Shown: one piece after another, positions 34,228-41,737 of the stretch
How the letters are laid out: each line of letters starts with the position of its first letter
Position numbering within the stretch: position 1 is the first letter of the stretch
Assembly (NCBI GenBank): GCA_001899715.1
Contig: MKWI01000013.1
Span: 62,001-126,000 of the forward strand
Length of the DNA: 64,000 bases
Reading direction: 5' to 3'
Source of the DNA: Sphingobium sp. 66-54
Lineage (GTDB): Bacteria; Pseudomonadota; Alphaproteobacteria; Sphingomonadales; Sphingomonadaceae
The notes under the pieces: generated by a model
The model's input: only the letters and a program-made list of their open reading frames with translations
Database searches by the model: none
What the model was told of the DNA's origin: nothing
Made by a program: the position numbers and the translations under genes

Positions 34228-35121
34228 TCATGACTTGCCAAGATGCCCGGCCAGGAACGCGCCGGCCTGTGCAATCGCCGCCCGCCCCTCGGGCAGCATG
34301 AAGGCGAAGGCGTGCCAGACGTGGATCATCTCCGGCCAGATGGCGAGTTGCACCGCCACGCCGGCGTGACCGGCGGCGCGCGCAACCGCTACGGCATCGT
34401 CCAGCAATATCTCGGCCGAACCGACCTGTACGAGCAATGGCGGCAGGCCCTTGAAATCGGCGAACACCGGCGAGGCGGCGGGTGCGCGCGGATCGGCGCC
34501 GTTGAGGTAGAGCGCCGCATTGACCCGCAGACCATCCGCCGTCAGTGTGGGATCTTCGGCGGTCTTGGAGGTGATCGTCCCGGCTGAGCAGCTCAGGTCT
34601 GCCCAGGGTGAGATCAGCAACGCGGCTGCCGGGAGCGCGTCACCAGCATCGCGTAGCGCGGTGAGCAGCGCCAGCGCAAGCCCGCCGCCCGCCGAATCGC
34701 CCGCAATCACGATGCGCTCCGGCGCAATGCCGCGCGCCAACAGGCCCCGATAGGCGGCCGCCGCATCCTCGATGGCCGCCGGGAAGGGATGCTCGGGCGC
34801 CAGCCGATAGTCGATGGCGTAAGTCGTCGCGCCGCAGGCCCGGCCGAGTTCCGCCGCGAGGCTGCGGTAGCTGGTCGCACTGCCGATCACATAGGCGCCC
34901 CCGTGGAGATAGAGCAGCGCGTCCGCCGCTGCGTGCGGGCTGGCGAAGCGGAAGCCCGTCACGCCGCCCAGATCGACCGGCTCGGACGAAAGATCCTCGG
35001 CAAAGGGGATCGTGGCGAGCATTGCCTCGAAGGCGGCGCGGACCTCCTCGGGCGGGGCTGTCAGGTCGGGTCCGTTCGCGCGCAGCCCTTCGATAAGGCC
35101 CGCCAGTTCGGCACTCGCCAT
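34228..35121 (-). CDS. Alpha/beta hydrolase, hormone-sensitive-lipase family
   Basis: A 297-residue esterase. The oxyanion motif LYLHGGAYVIGS and the nucleophile motif GDSAGGGLAL define the HSL family. The catalytic Asp is probably in DPRAPAASP and the His in IHVWHAF. It starts with GGAGAGAAGCG upstream of ATG 35121. It is the first gene of the operon with the Baeyer-Villiger monooxygenase; a natural role is to cleave the ester formed by it. Confidence 0.92.
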   Translation of the reverse strand: MASAELAGLIEGLRANGPDLTAPPEEVRAAFEAMLATIPFAEDLSSEPVDLGGVTGFRFASPHAAADALLYLHGGAYVIGSATSYRSLAAELGRACGATTYAIDYRLAPEHPFPAAIEDAAAAYRGLLARGIAPERIVIAGDSAGGGLALALLTALRDAGDALPAAALLISPWADLSCSAGTITSKTAEDPTLTADGLRVNAALYLNGADPRAPAASPVFADFKGLPPLLVQVGSAEILLDDAVAVARAAGHAGVAVQLAIWPEMIHVWHAFAFMLPEGRAAIAQAGAFLAGHLGKS

Positions 35122-35164
35122 CGCTTCTCTCCTGTCGCTCCGTTTCTTCCGGCGCGATTACACC

Positions 35165-35206
35165 GCATCTTCCGGCCGGATGCCAGCATCTCCCGGCCGG
35201 GAGATG
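35165..35206. promoter_or_regulatory. Two tandem palindromes, candidate operator upstream of hydrolase operon
   Basis: Two adjacent palindromes share the centre CCGGCCGG. The second, CATCTCCCGGCCGGGAGATG (35187-35206), is a perfect 20-bp palindrome; the first (35165-35183) is imperfect, GCATCTTCCGGCCGGATGC. Centres are about 22 bp apart (two helix turns). They lie 44-85 bases upstream of the hydrolase start and just after ligB, so they could be an operator or a terminator. Confidence 0.45.
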
Positions 35207-35238
35207 TTCACCCCATGCAATGCGGTGCGATCGCCCCG

Positions 35239-36099
35239 TCAGGCGGCGGCGCGCAGGCTGCTCCCGGTCTCGAACAGCATCGTCGCGGCGGCGGTGTTGG
35301 AGATGGGAATGTGGTAGTTGCGGCTCAACTCGCGCACATCGGCGCCCATCGCTCCGCGCGCGGCGATCCAGTTGATGACCTCGACGCCCTGCGTGCCGGC
35401 CAGCTCGACGATGTCAAGCGCGCTGTCTTTGGCGATCGCGTCTGGATTCGGGCCGATCTGGTCAAGGCAGAAGCGGTCGTAATCGGCGTTGATGAAGCCC
35501 GCCCGCTCGCCGTCGAGCTGGTGCGAGAGGCCGCCGGTGCCGAGCACAACGATCCGCTCCGCGCCCTGCCAGCTTGCCAGCGCCTCGCCGACCGCGCGGC
35601 CGAGCGCGAGACAGCGCGCCGGGCTGGGCAGGGGATGCTGCACGGTGTTGATGACGATCGGCACGATCTTCACCGGCCACGGCTGCGCCCCGGGCCAGCA
35701 GAGCTGGATCGGCACCATCACGGCGTGGTCGACCAGCATGGATTGGCAGGTCGTAATGTCGAATTCCGCGCCGACCAGATGCTCGATGATGTGCCACGAG
35801 AGCGCCTGCGCTCCGCCGACAGCCTGCATCACCGGCAGGCCCCAGCCTTCATCGGCATTGCGATAGAGATCGGCCGCGCCGACCGCGAAGGTGGGCATCT
35901 TGTCCAGGAAGAAGTTGAGGCCATGGTCGTTGTAGAACATCACCGCGACATCGGGCTGCTGCGCCGCCAGCCATTTGTGCACCGGCTTGAACCCGTCGAA
36001 GAACGGCTTCCAATAGGGATCGTTCTGCTGGCCGCGCGCAATCGCGCCGCCGATCGCGGGAACGTGGCTCGTCAAGATACCGCCGACGATCTTGGCCAT
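35239..36099 (-). CDS. LigB-type extradiol dioxygenase catalytic subunit
   Basis: A 286-residue class III extradiol dioxygenase beta subunit. The family pattern is clear: His12, His59 in YNDHGLN and Glu240 in GVEVINW are at positions of the non-haem iron ligands of LigB (His12, His61, Glu242). His125 in MLVDHAVMVP and His193 in GGLSHQL correspond to active-site histidines. The next gene upstream is the alpha subunit with a 3-base gap. It resembles protocatechuate 4,5-dioxygenase but the other genes of the protocatechuate pathway are absent, so substrate is open (protocatechuate, gallate or another catechol). Confidence 0.88.
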   Translation of the reverse strand: MAKIVGGILTSHVPAIGGAIARGQQNDPYWKPFFDGFKPVHKWLAAQQPDVAVMFYNDHGLNFFLDKMPTFAVGAADLYRNADEGWGLPVMQAVGGAQALSWHIIEHLVGAEFDITTCQSMLVDHAVMVPIQLCWPGAQPWPVKIVPIVINTVQHPLPSPARCLALGRAVGEALASWQGAERIVVLGTGGLSHQLDGERAGFINADYDRFCLDQIGPNPDAIAKDSALDIVELAGTQGVEVINWIAARGAMGADVRELSRNYHIPISNTAAATMLFETGSSLRAAA

Positions 36100-36102
36100 G
36101 TC

Positions 36103-36480
36103 TCAATCCTCCGCCTGGTCGAGCAGCATCTGCTTGAAGGCATCCACGCTCATGCCGGTCTGCTGCGCCCCGACATCCTGCACGTTGAGGCCGAAAATCC
36201 CGGCAAGCTTGGCGAGATAATAGACGTTGCCGCCTGCGGCGATCATCGCCAGCACGTCGCGGTTGCGCACCGCCTCGCGCTGCTCCGGCGTCAGCTCGAA
36301 ACGGGCGCAATAGCCGTCCTCGTCCTCCAGGAATTGCGCCCGGTTGGCCGCATCGTTGAAGGAGTAGCACATGCGGTTCAGCGCGTAACCGCGCGCGGCC
36401 GCCTCGCCGTCGAAGACCGGTGTGCCCGGTATCGCGCGCTTGCCGCCGCGCTCCTTAGTCTGTGCCTTCGCAATGCTCAT
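36103..36480 (-). CDS. LigA-type extradiol dioxygenase small subunit
   Basis: A 125-residue alpha subunit that closes the active site of LigB. Recognisable segments are IPGTPVFDGEAAARGYALNR, ANRAQFLEDEDGY and MIAAGGNVYYLAKLAGI with a TGMSVDAFKQMLLD ending. The start at 36480 has GGAGGGACG upstream. It is followed 3 bases later by the beta-subunit gene, a normal ligA-ligB order. Confidence 0.86.
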   Translation of the reverse strand: MSIAKAQTKERGGKRAIPGTPVFDGEAAARGYALNRMCYSFNDAANRAQFLEDEDGYCARFELTPEQREAVRNRDVLAMIAAGGNVYYLAKLAGIFGLNVQDVGAQQTGMSVDAFKQMLLDQAED

Positions 36481-36532
36481 GAAATCGTCCCTCCGTGATC
36501 GTGCCATCAAGACGGACAATGGGTCGGGCCGC

Positions 36533-36548
36533 ATTGACATGCGTCAAT
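36533..36548. promoter_or_regulatory. Dyad ATTGAC-N4-GTCAAT, candidate operator for ligA side
   Basis: A 6-bp perfect dyad with 4-base spacer, 53-68 bases upstream of the ligA-like start codon. TTGAC-N4-GTCAA is of CRP/FNR-type geometry. Confidence 0.4.
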
Positions 36549-36601
36549 ATCGGCGCGGGCGAGCGCGGTGGAGTGCTGCCGGCGCGATGAATTCATCCGG
36601 G

Positions 36602-36615
36602 TTGATTCAGATCAA
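36602..36615. promoter_or_regulatory. Perfect FNR/FixK-type box TTGAT-N4-ATCAA
   Basis: TTGATTCAGATCAA matches the FNR/FixK consensus in all ten defined positions. It is 105 bases upstream of the small membrane-protein gene at 36720 and 68 bp from the similar dyad at 36533. The 36481-36719 gap contains no other recognisable feature. Confidence 0.6.
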
Positions 36616-36719
36616 GGCGCTGGTTGACTTGCGCAACCACCCTGAAGGCGACCGGATCGTTCGGGGCGCTTTGCCTCGCGCGGTCCCTCCACAGGCAAGG
36701 GGTAGAGGAGCCGCGCCAC

Positions 36720-37262
36720 ATGGCAATCGGTGAGCTGTTGTTCGAGATGACGGAGTGGCTGCGAACGACGCCGCTCGTCGAGTTTTCGCTGTGGGTGTCC
36801 GATTGGCCGCTCTGTATCTGGCTGCAATCGCATTTCTTCGCGATTCCGATTTTCCAGGCGATCCATATCCTGGCGATCGCCATCCTGTTCGGCTCGACGC
36901 TGCTGCTCGGCCTGCGCGTCCTCGGCCTCAATGCCACCGATCAGAGCATGGTCGACAATTACAGGCGCTACCAGCCGTGGATCTGGGGCGGGGTGCTCGC
37001 GCTGGTGGCGAGCGGGATCGTCCTGCTCATCAGCGAGCCGGTCCGCAACATGGTCAACCCCATCTTCTGGATGAAGATGGGTGCGCTGATCGTCGCTATC
37101 ACCGTCAGCCTCTGGTTCCTGGGGGCGGTGCGCGCCCAAGCGGCGAGTTGGGACGTGTCGCCGGGCGGGCAGGCGAGCGTGCGCACCGGCGCGGTGGCGT
37201 TGATCGTCCTGTGGTGCGTCGTCATGGCTGGTGGGCGGTGGATCGCCTACGCGCCGGTTTGA
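36720..37262 (+). CDS. DUF6644-like integral membrane protein, first of a tandem pair
   Basis: A 180-residue protein with five or so hydrophobic segments. It has FFAIPIFQAIHILAIAILFG near the start and MVNPIFWMKMGALI in the middle, patterns shared with the next gene. The histidine in the IHILAIA helix could bind haem. I assign it to the DUF6644-like group from memory. A perfect FNR-type box lies upstream, so it may be induced at low oxygen. Function unknown. Confidence 0.6.
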   Translation: MAIGELLFEMTEWLRTTPLVEFSLWVSDWPLCIWLQSHFFAIPIFQAIHILAIAILFGSTLLLGLRVLGLNATDQSMVDNYRRYQPWIWGGVLALVASGIVLLISEPVRNMVNPIFWMKMGALIVAITVSLWFLGAVRAQAASWDVSPGGQASVRTGAVALIVLWCVVMAGGRWIAYAPV

Positions 37263-37277
37263 GGGGGGACAGAAAAC

Positions 37278-37778
37278 GTGAATTCGCTTTGGACAAGCCT
37301 TGAAGGCTCAACACTGGGCACCACCATCGCCAGCTCGGAATGGCTATTCCCGACCATAGAAACCCTGCATGTGATCGCCATCGTGAGCGTAGTCGGCGCC
37401 ATCGCCGTCATGGACCTGCGGCTGCTTGGCATCGCCTCGCGCAACCGGCTGGTCACGGCCATCTCACGCGATACGCTGCCGCTCACATGGATCGCCTTCG
37501 CCTGCGCGGTCGTCACCGGCCTGCTGCTCTTCGTGAGCAAGGCGACGAGCTACATGGTCAACCCCTATTTCCTCGTCAAGATGGGGCTTCTGTTGCTCGC
37601 CGGCCTCAACATGGCGGCCTTTCATATGTTCACCTGGAAAGGCGTTGCGCGCTGGGATGGCACTATCGCCGCCATTCCGCCGGCCGCGAAGCTGGCGGGC
37701 CTCGCTTCGCTCGTCTTCTGGTCGCTGATCGTTCTGTGCGGCCGGATCATCGGCTTCACATTGGGGATCTACCACTAG
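37278..37778 (+). CDS. DUF6644-like integral membrane protein, second of a tandem pair
   Basis: A 166-residue membrane protein homologous to the previous one: WLFPTIETLHVIAIVSVVG, MDLRLLGIASR and MVNPYFLVKMGLLL match its segments. The conserved IETLHVIA histidine parallels IQAIHILA in the neighbour. The start is GTG at 37278, 15 bases after the previous stop, with GGGGGGACAG as ribosome site. The two probably form a heterodimer, by inference. Confidence 0.62.
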   Translation: MNSLWTSLEGSTLGTTIASSEWLFPTIETLHVIAIVSVVGAIAVMDLRLLGIASRNRLVTAISRDTLPLTWIAFACAVVTGLLLFVSKATSYMVNPYFLVKMGLLLLAGLNMAAFHMFTWKGVARWDGTIAAIPPAAKLAGLASLVFWSLIVLCGRIIGFTLGIYH

Positions 37779-37821
37779 CACCGGGCCAGCCGCCCGGTCT
37801 GTGGCAGAGCAAAGGGGGACG

Positions 37822-37852
37822 GGCGCCGGGGCGGACAATCCGCTCCGGCGCC
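37822..37852 (+). terminator. Strong terminator hairpin
   Basis: A 14-bp stem (37822-37835 with 37839-37852, one G-U pair) with CAA loop, followed by TTATT, lies 44 bases after the second DUF6644-like gene. Confidence 0.75.
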
Positions 37853-37950
37853 TTATTGCGTGGGACGCCTCACCGTTGGCGACGAACCGATGGCTGCCTC
37901 CGTCGAATGCGGACGGGGAGGGGTTGATCCATGTGATCTTGTAACATATC

Positions 37951-38439
37951 ATGCTGCGCAACTGCCGCATGGACATGCAACAGGTTCAGGTGAAGGCCCA
38001 AAGCAACCGATCGAAACGAGCCGTGCGCATGGCGCATCGGGCGAGGCATGCGAGCAGCGCAATACGTGCGCCGCTGCGCCGTGCGCCCGCCGGACTGCGC
38101 GCGCTGCTCGTGCTCGGCCTCCTGCTCGCCGCCCTGCTGGGTCAGAGCGTCGCGGTCCAGAGCCATCTCCATATGGCGGGCAGAACCGCATGGGTTGCCC
38201 CCATGGGTGCGGATGGCGGCACGCGGCACGGCCTGTCCACCCAGCACGCTCCGGCGAATACGCCTGCGGATTGCCCGTTGTGCCGCGAGCTGGCGATGGC
38301 CGGCCATTATATCGCGCCGGGACCGCTCGCCTTTTTCGGAGGGCAGGCGCCGCTTCCCTGGTTGTTCGTCCTGCCTGTGGCAGCCCTGCCTTGCAGGTCC
38401 CGGTCGCACCGCTGGCGGAGCCGCGCGCCGCCCCGGTAA
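37951..38439 (+). CDS. DUF2946-like membrane-anchored protein with DCPLC motif
   Basis: A protein of up to 162 residues; later ATGs at 37969, 37975 and 38029 are also possible starts and no ribosome site decides. One hydrophobic segment (ALLVLGLLLAALLGQSVAV) is followed by His-rich residues (HLHMAG), then DCPLCRELAMAGH, the pattern of DUF2946 proteins. Such genes often precede TonB receptors for copper or zinc. It is 116 bases upstream of a ZnuD-like receptor, supporting a metal-uptake pair. Confidence 0.6.
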   Translation: MLRNCRMDMQQVQVKAQSNRSKRAVRMAHRARHASSAIRAPLRRAPAGLRALLVLGLLLAALLGQSVAVQSHLHMAGRTAWVAPMGADGGTRHGLSTQHAPANTPADCPLCRELAMAGHYIAPGPLAFFGGQAPLPWLFVLPVAALPCRSRSHRWRSRAPPR

Positions 38440-38555
38440 ACTTCACAATCTGAACCGAGCAGACCGGCGTGCGCGTCCATGCGACCGCGCCCCGCGCTGC
38501 GAACCGGAGCCCGCTGTTGCGGCTTCGAGGCACGATTTATTGGAGTTTTCCGTTC

Positions 38556-40577
38556 ATGCGTTTCCTTTTCCTCTCGGGCGCGGCGCTGGCCGCGCTGCTG
38601 CCGGCCATGGCGCACGCCCAGCAGGGCGCTCCGGACGCGGCGCCGGCCGATCAACCGGATGCCGACGCCGCCGACGCCAAGGTCATCGTCGTCACCGCCT
38701 CGCCCTTCCGGCACGGACTCGACGATACGCCCGCCATCGTCGCCAAGGTGGATAGCGACCAGATCCGGCGCGCAGGCGGCGCCTCCATCGCGAGCGCGCT
38801 GGCGGATACGCCGGGCATCGCCGGCTCCGGCTTTGCAGCGGGGGCCAACCGCCCGATCATCCGAGGCATGGATTCGACGCGCGTGCGCATCCTGGAGAAC
38901 GGCACCAGCAGCTCGGACGTGGCCGATATCGGCCCGGACCACGGCGTGCCGATCGACCCGCTCGCGGCGCGCAGCATCGAGGTGGTGCGCGGCGCCGCCA
39001 CGCTGCGCTACGGCAGTCAGGCGATCGGCGGCGTGGTCAACGTGCTCAACAACCGCGTGCCGGAGGCGCTGGGCGACAAGCCGGTCACGGGCGAGGCGAG
39101 CGGCAGCTACGATACCGTCTCGGATGCCTGGCAAGGCGCTGCGCTGGCCGATGTCACGCTCGGCCGTGTCGCGCTGCATGCGGACGGCTTCGTGCGCGAT
39201 ACCGGCGATTATGATACGCCGCTCGGCACGCAGACGAACAGCTTCTTCCGGGGCCGTGGCGCCTCGCTCGGCGGCTCGTGGTTCTTTGGCGAGGGGGACA
39301 GCCACATCGGTGCCGCCATCCAACGCTACGATGCCCGCTACGGCATCCCCGCCGACGATCCCTATATCGACATGCGCCAGACCAAGGTGACGACCAAGAG
39401 CAGTTTCGCGCTCGGTCCGGGCGTGCTGAAGGCGTTCACGCTCGACGGCAGCTATGCCAATTACGCCCATGACGAGAAGAACCCGGACGGGTCGATCAAC
39501 ACGACCTTCCGCAACAAGGAATATGATGCCCATGGCGAGCTGCTGCTCGATCAGTTCGGCGGGATCAAAAACGGCGCGCTGGGGGTCGAGTATCAGCATC
39601 GCGATTTTTCGGCGCTGGGTGAGGACAGCGGCTATCTGTTCCCGGCAACGTCCGAAAATGTAGGGGGCTATTTCTTTGCCGATACCCACCTTATGCCCGG
39701 CTTCCATCTGGAGGTGAGCGGGCGGGTCGAGCATGTGACGGTGCAGGGGACGCCGGCCGACGATGTCTTCGCGCGGCGCAGCTTCACGCCGGTGAGCGGC
39801 GCGGTCGGCGCGCTGGTCGACGTGGGGCGGGCGGTCAAGCTCGGTCTCACCTTCGCCAGCACCGGCCGCGCGCCGGCAATCACTGAGATGTTCGCGCGCG
39901 GCGGCCATGACGGGCCGGGCACGTTCGAGACCGGCGATCCCGATCTCGGGATCGAGCGGGCGAACGCGCTGGAAGGCACGCTCCGCGTCCGCTCCGGCGG
40001 CTTCCGCTTTGACGGCAGCGTCTATTCGAGCTGGTTCCGCAATTACATCTACGGCGATCTCACCGGCCGCACCTGCGACGAGGACGAGGGCTGCTCGGAC
40101 AGCCCGGACGGCGAACTGCGGGAACTGCTCTACCGCCAGCAGCGCGCGCATTTCCGGGGCGTAGAGGGGCAGGCGTCGCTGCTCCTGCTCAAGGTGCGTG
40201 GCGGCGGCCTGCGCGCGAAGCTGCTCGGCGACTATACCCGCGCGACGCTGGGCGACGGCAACAACGTGCCGCGCATCCCGCCGTGGCGGATCGGTGGCGG
40301 GCTCGACTATGAGAGCGACCGGCTCGACGCCGGGGTTACGCTGACCTACGCTGGCACGCAGGACCGGGCCGGCCTGTTCGACACGCCGACGCCGAGCTAC
40401 GTCAACCTGAACGCGCAGGTGAGCTGGCGGCCGTTCCGGGCCAATCCGGGGGTCGAGCTGGCGCTGGTCGGGCAGAACCTGACCGACGATGTCCAGCGCG
40501 ACGCTGCCTCGTTCAACAAGGATGACGTAGTCAAGCCCGGCCGCAACGTGCGCTTCGTGGTCAAGGCGAGCTTCTAG
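38556..40577 (+). CDS. TonB-dependent receptor, ZnuD-like (zinc/metal)
   Basis: A 673-residue outer-membrane receptor: signal peptide ending in AMAHAQ, TonB-box VIVVTASPF and plug with NRPIIRGMDSTRVRILENG, IGPDHGVPIDPLAARSIEVV and GSQAIGGVVNVLNNRVP. These are signatures of the ZnuD/zinc-type receptors. The barrel ends VVKASF. A His-rich loop seen in Neisseria ZnuD is not obvious. The stop codon is the first base triplet of the MITE-like element at 40575. The start has TTGGAG upstream. Confidence 0.85.
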   Translation: MRFLFLSGAALAALLPAMAHAQQGAPDAAPADQPDADAADAKVIVVTASPFRHGLDDTPAIVAKVDSDQIRRAGGASIASALADTPGIAGSGFAAGANRPIIRGMDSTRVRILENGTSSSDVADIGPDHGVPIDPLAARSIEVVRGAATLRYGSQAIGGVVNVLNNRVPEALGDKPVTGEASGSYDTVSDAWQGAALADVTLGRVALHADGFVRDTGDYDTPLGTQTNSFFRGRGASLGGSWFFGEGDSHIGAAIQRYDARYGIPADDPYIDMRQTKVTTKSSFALGPGVLKAFTLDGSYANYAHDEKNPDGSINTTFRNKEYDAHGELLLDQFGGIKNGALGVEYQHRDFSALGEDSGYLFPATSENVGGYFFADTHLMPGFHLEVSGRVEHVTVQGTPADDVFARRSFTPVSGAVGALVDVGRAVKLGLTFASTGRAPAITEMFARGGHDGPGTFETGDPDLGIERANALEGTLRVRSGGFRFDGSVYSSWFRNYIYGDLTGRTCDEDEGCSDSPDGELRELLYRQQRAHFRGVEGQASLLLLKVRGGGLRAKLLGDYTRATLGDGNNVPRIPPWRIGGGLDYESDRLDAGVTLTYAGTQDRAGLFDTPTPSYVNLNAQVSWRPFRANPGVELALVGQNLTDDVQRDAASFNKDDVVKPGRNVRFVVKASF

Positions 40578-40720
40578 GCGCTGTCTGCATTCATCCCTGA
40601 CGGCCTGCAAATGGCGGCTCCGCGCGCTTCCGGTGCTCATGGACCGAAAGTCCACTGCGCTCCGGGTCACGCAAACCCGCCATTTTCGTCACGTCATCAT
40701 CTGAATGCAGACTGCGCCTA
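40575..40720 (+). repeat. MITE-like element, intact copy with 18-bp terminal inverted repeats
   Basis: A 146-bp element bounded by TAGGCGCTGTCTGCATTC (40575-40592) and GAATGCAGACTGCGCCTA (40703-40720), which are inverted repeats with one mismatch. The interior matches 7586-7695 (minus strand). No transposase is encoded, so it would be a non-autonomous element. The receptor stop codon TAG forms its left end. Confidence 0.7.
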
Positions 40721-40790
40721 GGGGCGAACGGAGCCCAGAACCCGGCCGCCTTTCCGTGCCGCCCTGGGCTCCCGCCTTCGCAGGAACATG
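40721..40790. repeat. Dispersed hairpin repeat, partial copy abutting the MITE-like element
   Basis: The right half (CCCTGGGCTCCCGCCTTCGC followed by AGGAACATG) matches the hairpin family; the left arm is reduced to GGAGCCCAG. The element directly adjoins the MITE-like repeat, suggesting the left arm was disrupted by it. Confidence 0.6.
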
Positions 40791-40861
40791 CACGCGCTCC
40801 AAGGAACCGTCCGGCCCGGCCGTGCATTCTCCCGGTATGTGACATTGCCTGGGAGAGCGTC

Positions 40862-41011
40862 ATGCTGTGGACCATCGTCGTCATCCTCGTCGTGCTGTGG
40901 GCGCTGGGGTTCCTTGCGCTGCATATCGGTGGCGGGCTTATCCACCTGCTGCTCGTGGCGGCGGCGGTCGTGCTGGTCTATCGGCTCGTGACTGGCCGCC
41001 GGATCGTCTGA
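40862..41011 (+). CDS. Small DUF5670/lmo0937-type membrane peptide
   Basis: A 49-residue protein made of two hydrophobic helices: LWTIVVILVVLWALGFLAL and LIHLLLVAAAVVLVYRLV, with a basic tail. This is the pattern of the lmo0937 (DUF5670) family of small membrane peptides of unknown, often stress-linked, function. GGGAGAGCGTC is just upstream of the start. Confidence 0.82.
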   Translation: MLWTIVVILVVLWALGFLALHIGGGLIHLLLVAAAVVLVYRLVTGRRIV

Positions 41012-41020
41012 GCGGCGCAT

Positions 41021-41494
41021 TCATGCGACCAGCGGCGCCGCGACAGCCTTGAGTAGCGCGGCGGCCGCGCGCGGATCGAGCCGCACCTGCAAGCCGCGCT
41101 GGCCACCGTTGAGATAAACGAGCGCGTGGGCGAGCGCCTCCGCCTCGATCACTACGGGCAAGGCGCGCGTCTGGCCGAACGGGCTGATTCCGCCGACTTT
41201 ATAACCGGAGAGGCGCTCGGCATCGGCCGGGGCCATCATCTCCGCCGCCTTGCCGCCGAGCGCGGCGGCGAGCTTCTTCATCGAGACCTCATGGTCGGAG
41301 GGGACGATGGCGATGACCGGCTTGCCGTCCACACGCGCCATCAACGTCTTGAGCACCCGCGCGGGTGCTTCGCCCAGCGCCTGCGCCGCTTGCAGGCCGA
41401 TCCGGTCCGCGCTGGAATCGTAAGCATAACGGTGGACGGTGAAGGCGAGCCCGGCCCGCTCCAGGGCCTTGGTTGCACGGGTTGCCATGGACAT
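41021..41494 (-). CDS. ybaK: YbaK/EbsC-family Cys-tRNA(Pro) deacylase
   Basis: A 157-residue editing protein that hydrolyses mischarged Cys-tRNA(Pro). Signatures are VLKTLMARVDGKPVIAIVPS (with the catalytic lysine), KKLAAALGGKAAEMM, and SGYKVGGISPFGQ. Start at ATG 41494 (MSMATRA); an ATG two codons later is possible. It is convergent with the small DUF5670 gene. Confidence 0.93.
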   Translation of the reverse strand: MSMATRATKALERAGLAFTVHRYAYDSSADRIGLQAAQALGEAPARVLKTLMARVDGKPVIAIVPSDHEVSMKKLAAALGGKAAEMMAPADAERLSGYKVGGISPFGQTRALPVVIEAEALAHALVYLNGGQRGLQVRLDPRAAAALLKAVAAPLVA

Positions 41495-41737
41495 GCTGGT
41501 CGATCCCTCGAAAAACGGCGGCGGTGGGCGCCTGTCGGCCGGATGACTCCAACGGCGCGCGGCGTCAAATCCGGCCGGCGGGCGCCCGGCGTCGGCTCTG
41601 CGGGCAGTGGTTGAAAACAGGCCGTTTTCCGCTGGCGGCAAGGTTTCGGAAACCACGCTCATTATCCCTTTGATATGCTTCCGCGCCCTAAAATCGGTGG
41701 CCCGTGCCCAGGTGCCGAAAAGGAGCGATACAGGTCG

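Noticed and set aside
37941..37953. GTAACATATCATG as a possible Zur box upstream of the DUF2946 gene
   Set aside because: Not symmetric and a poor match to the alphaproteobacterial Zur pattern.
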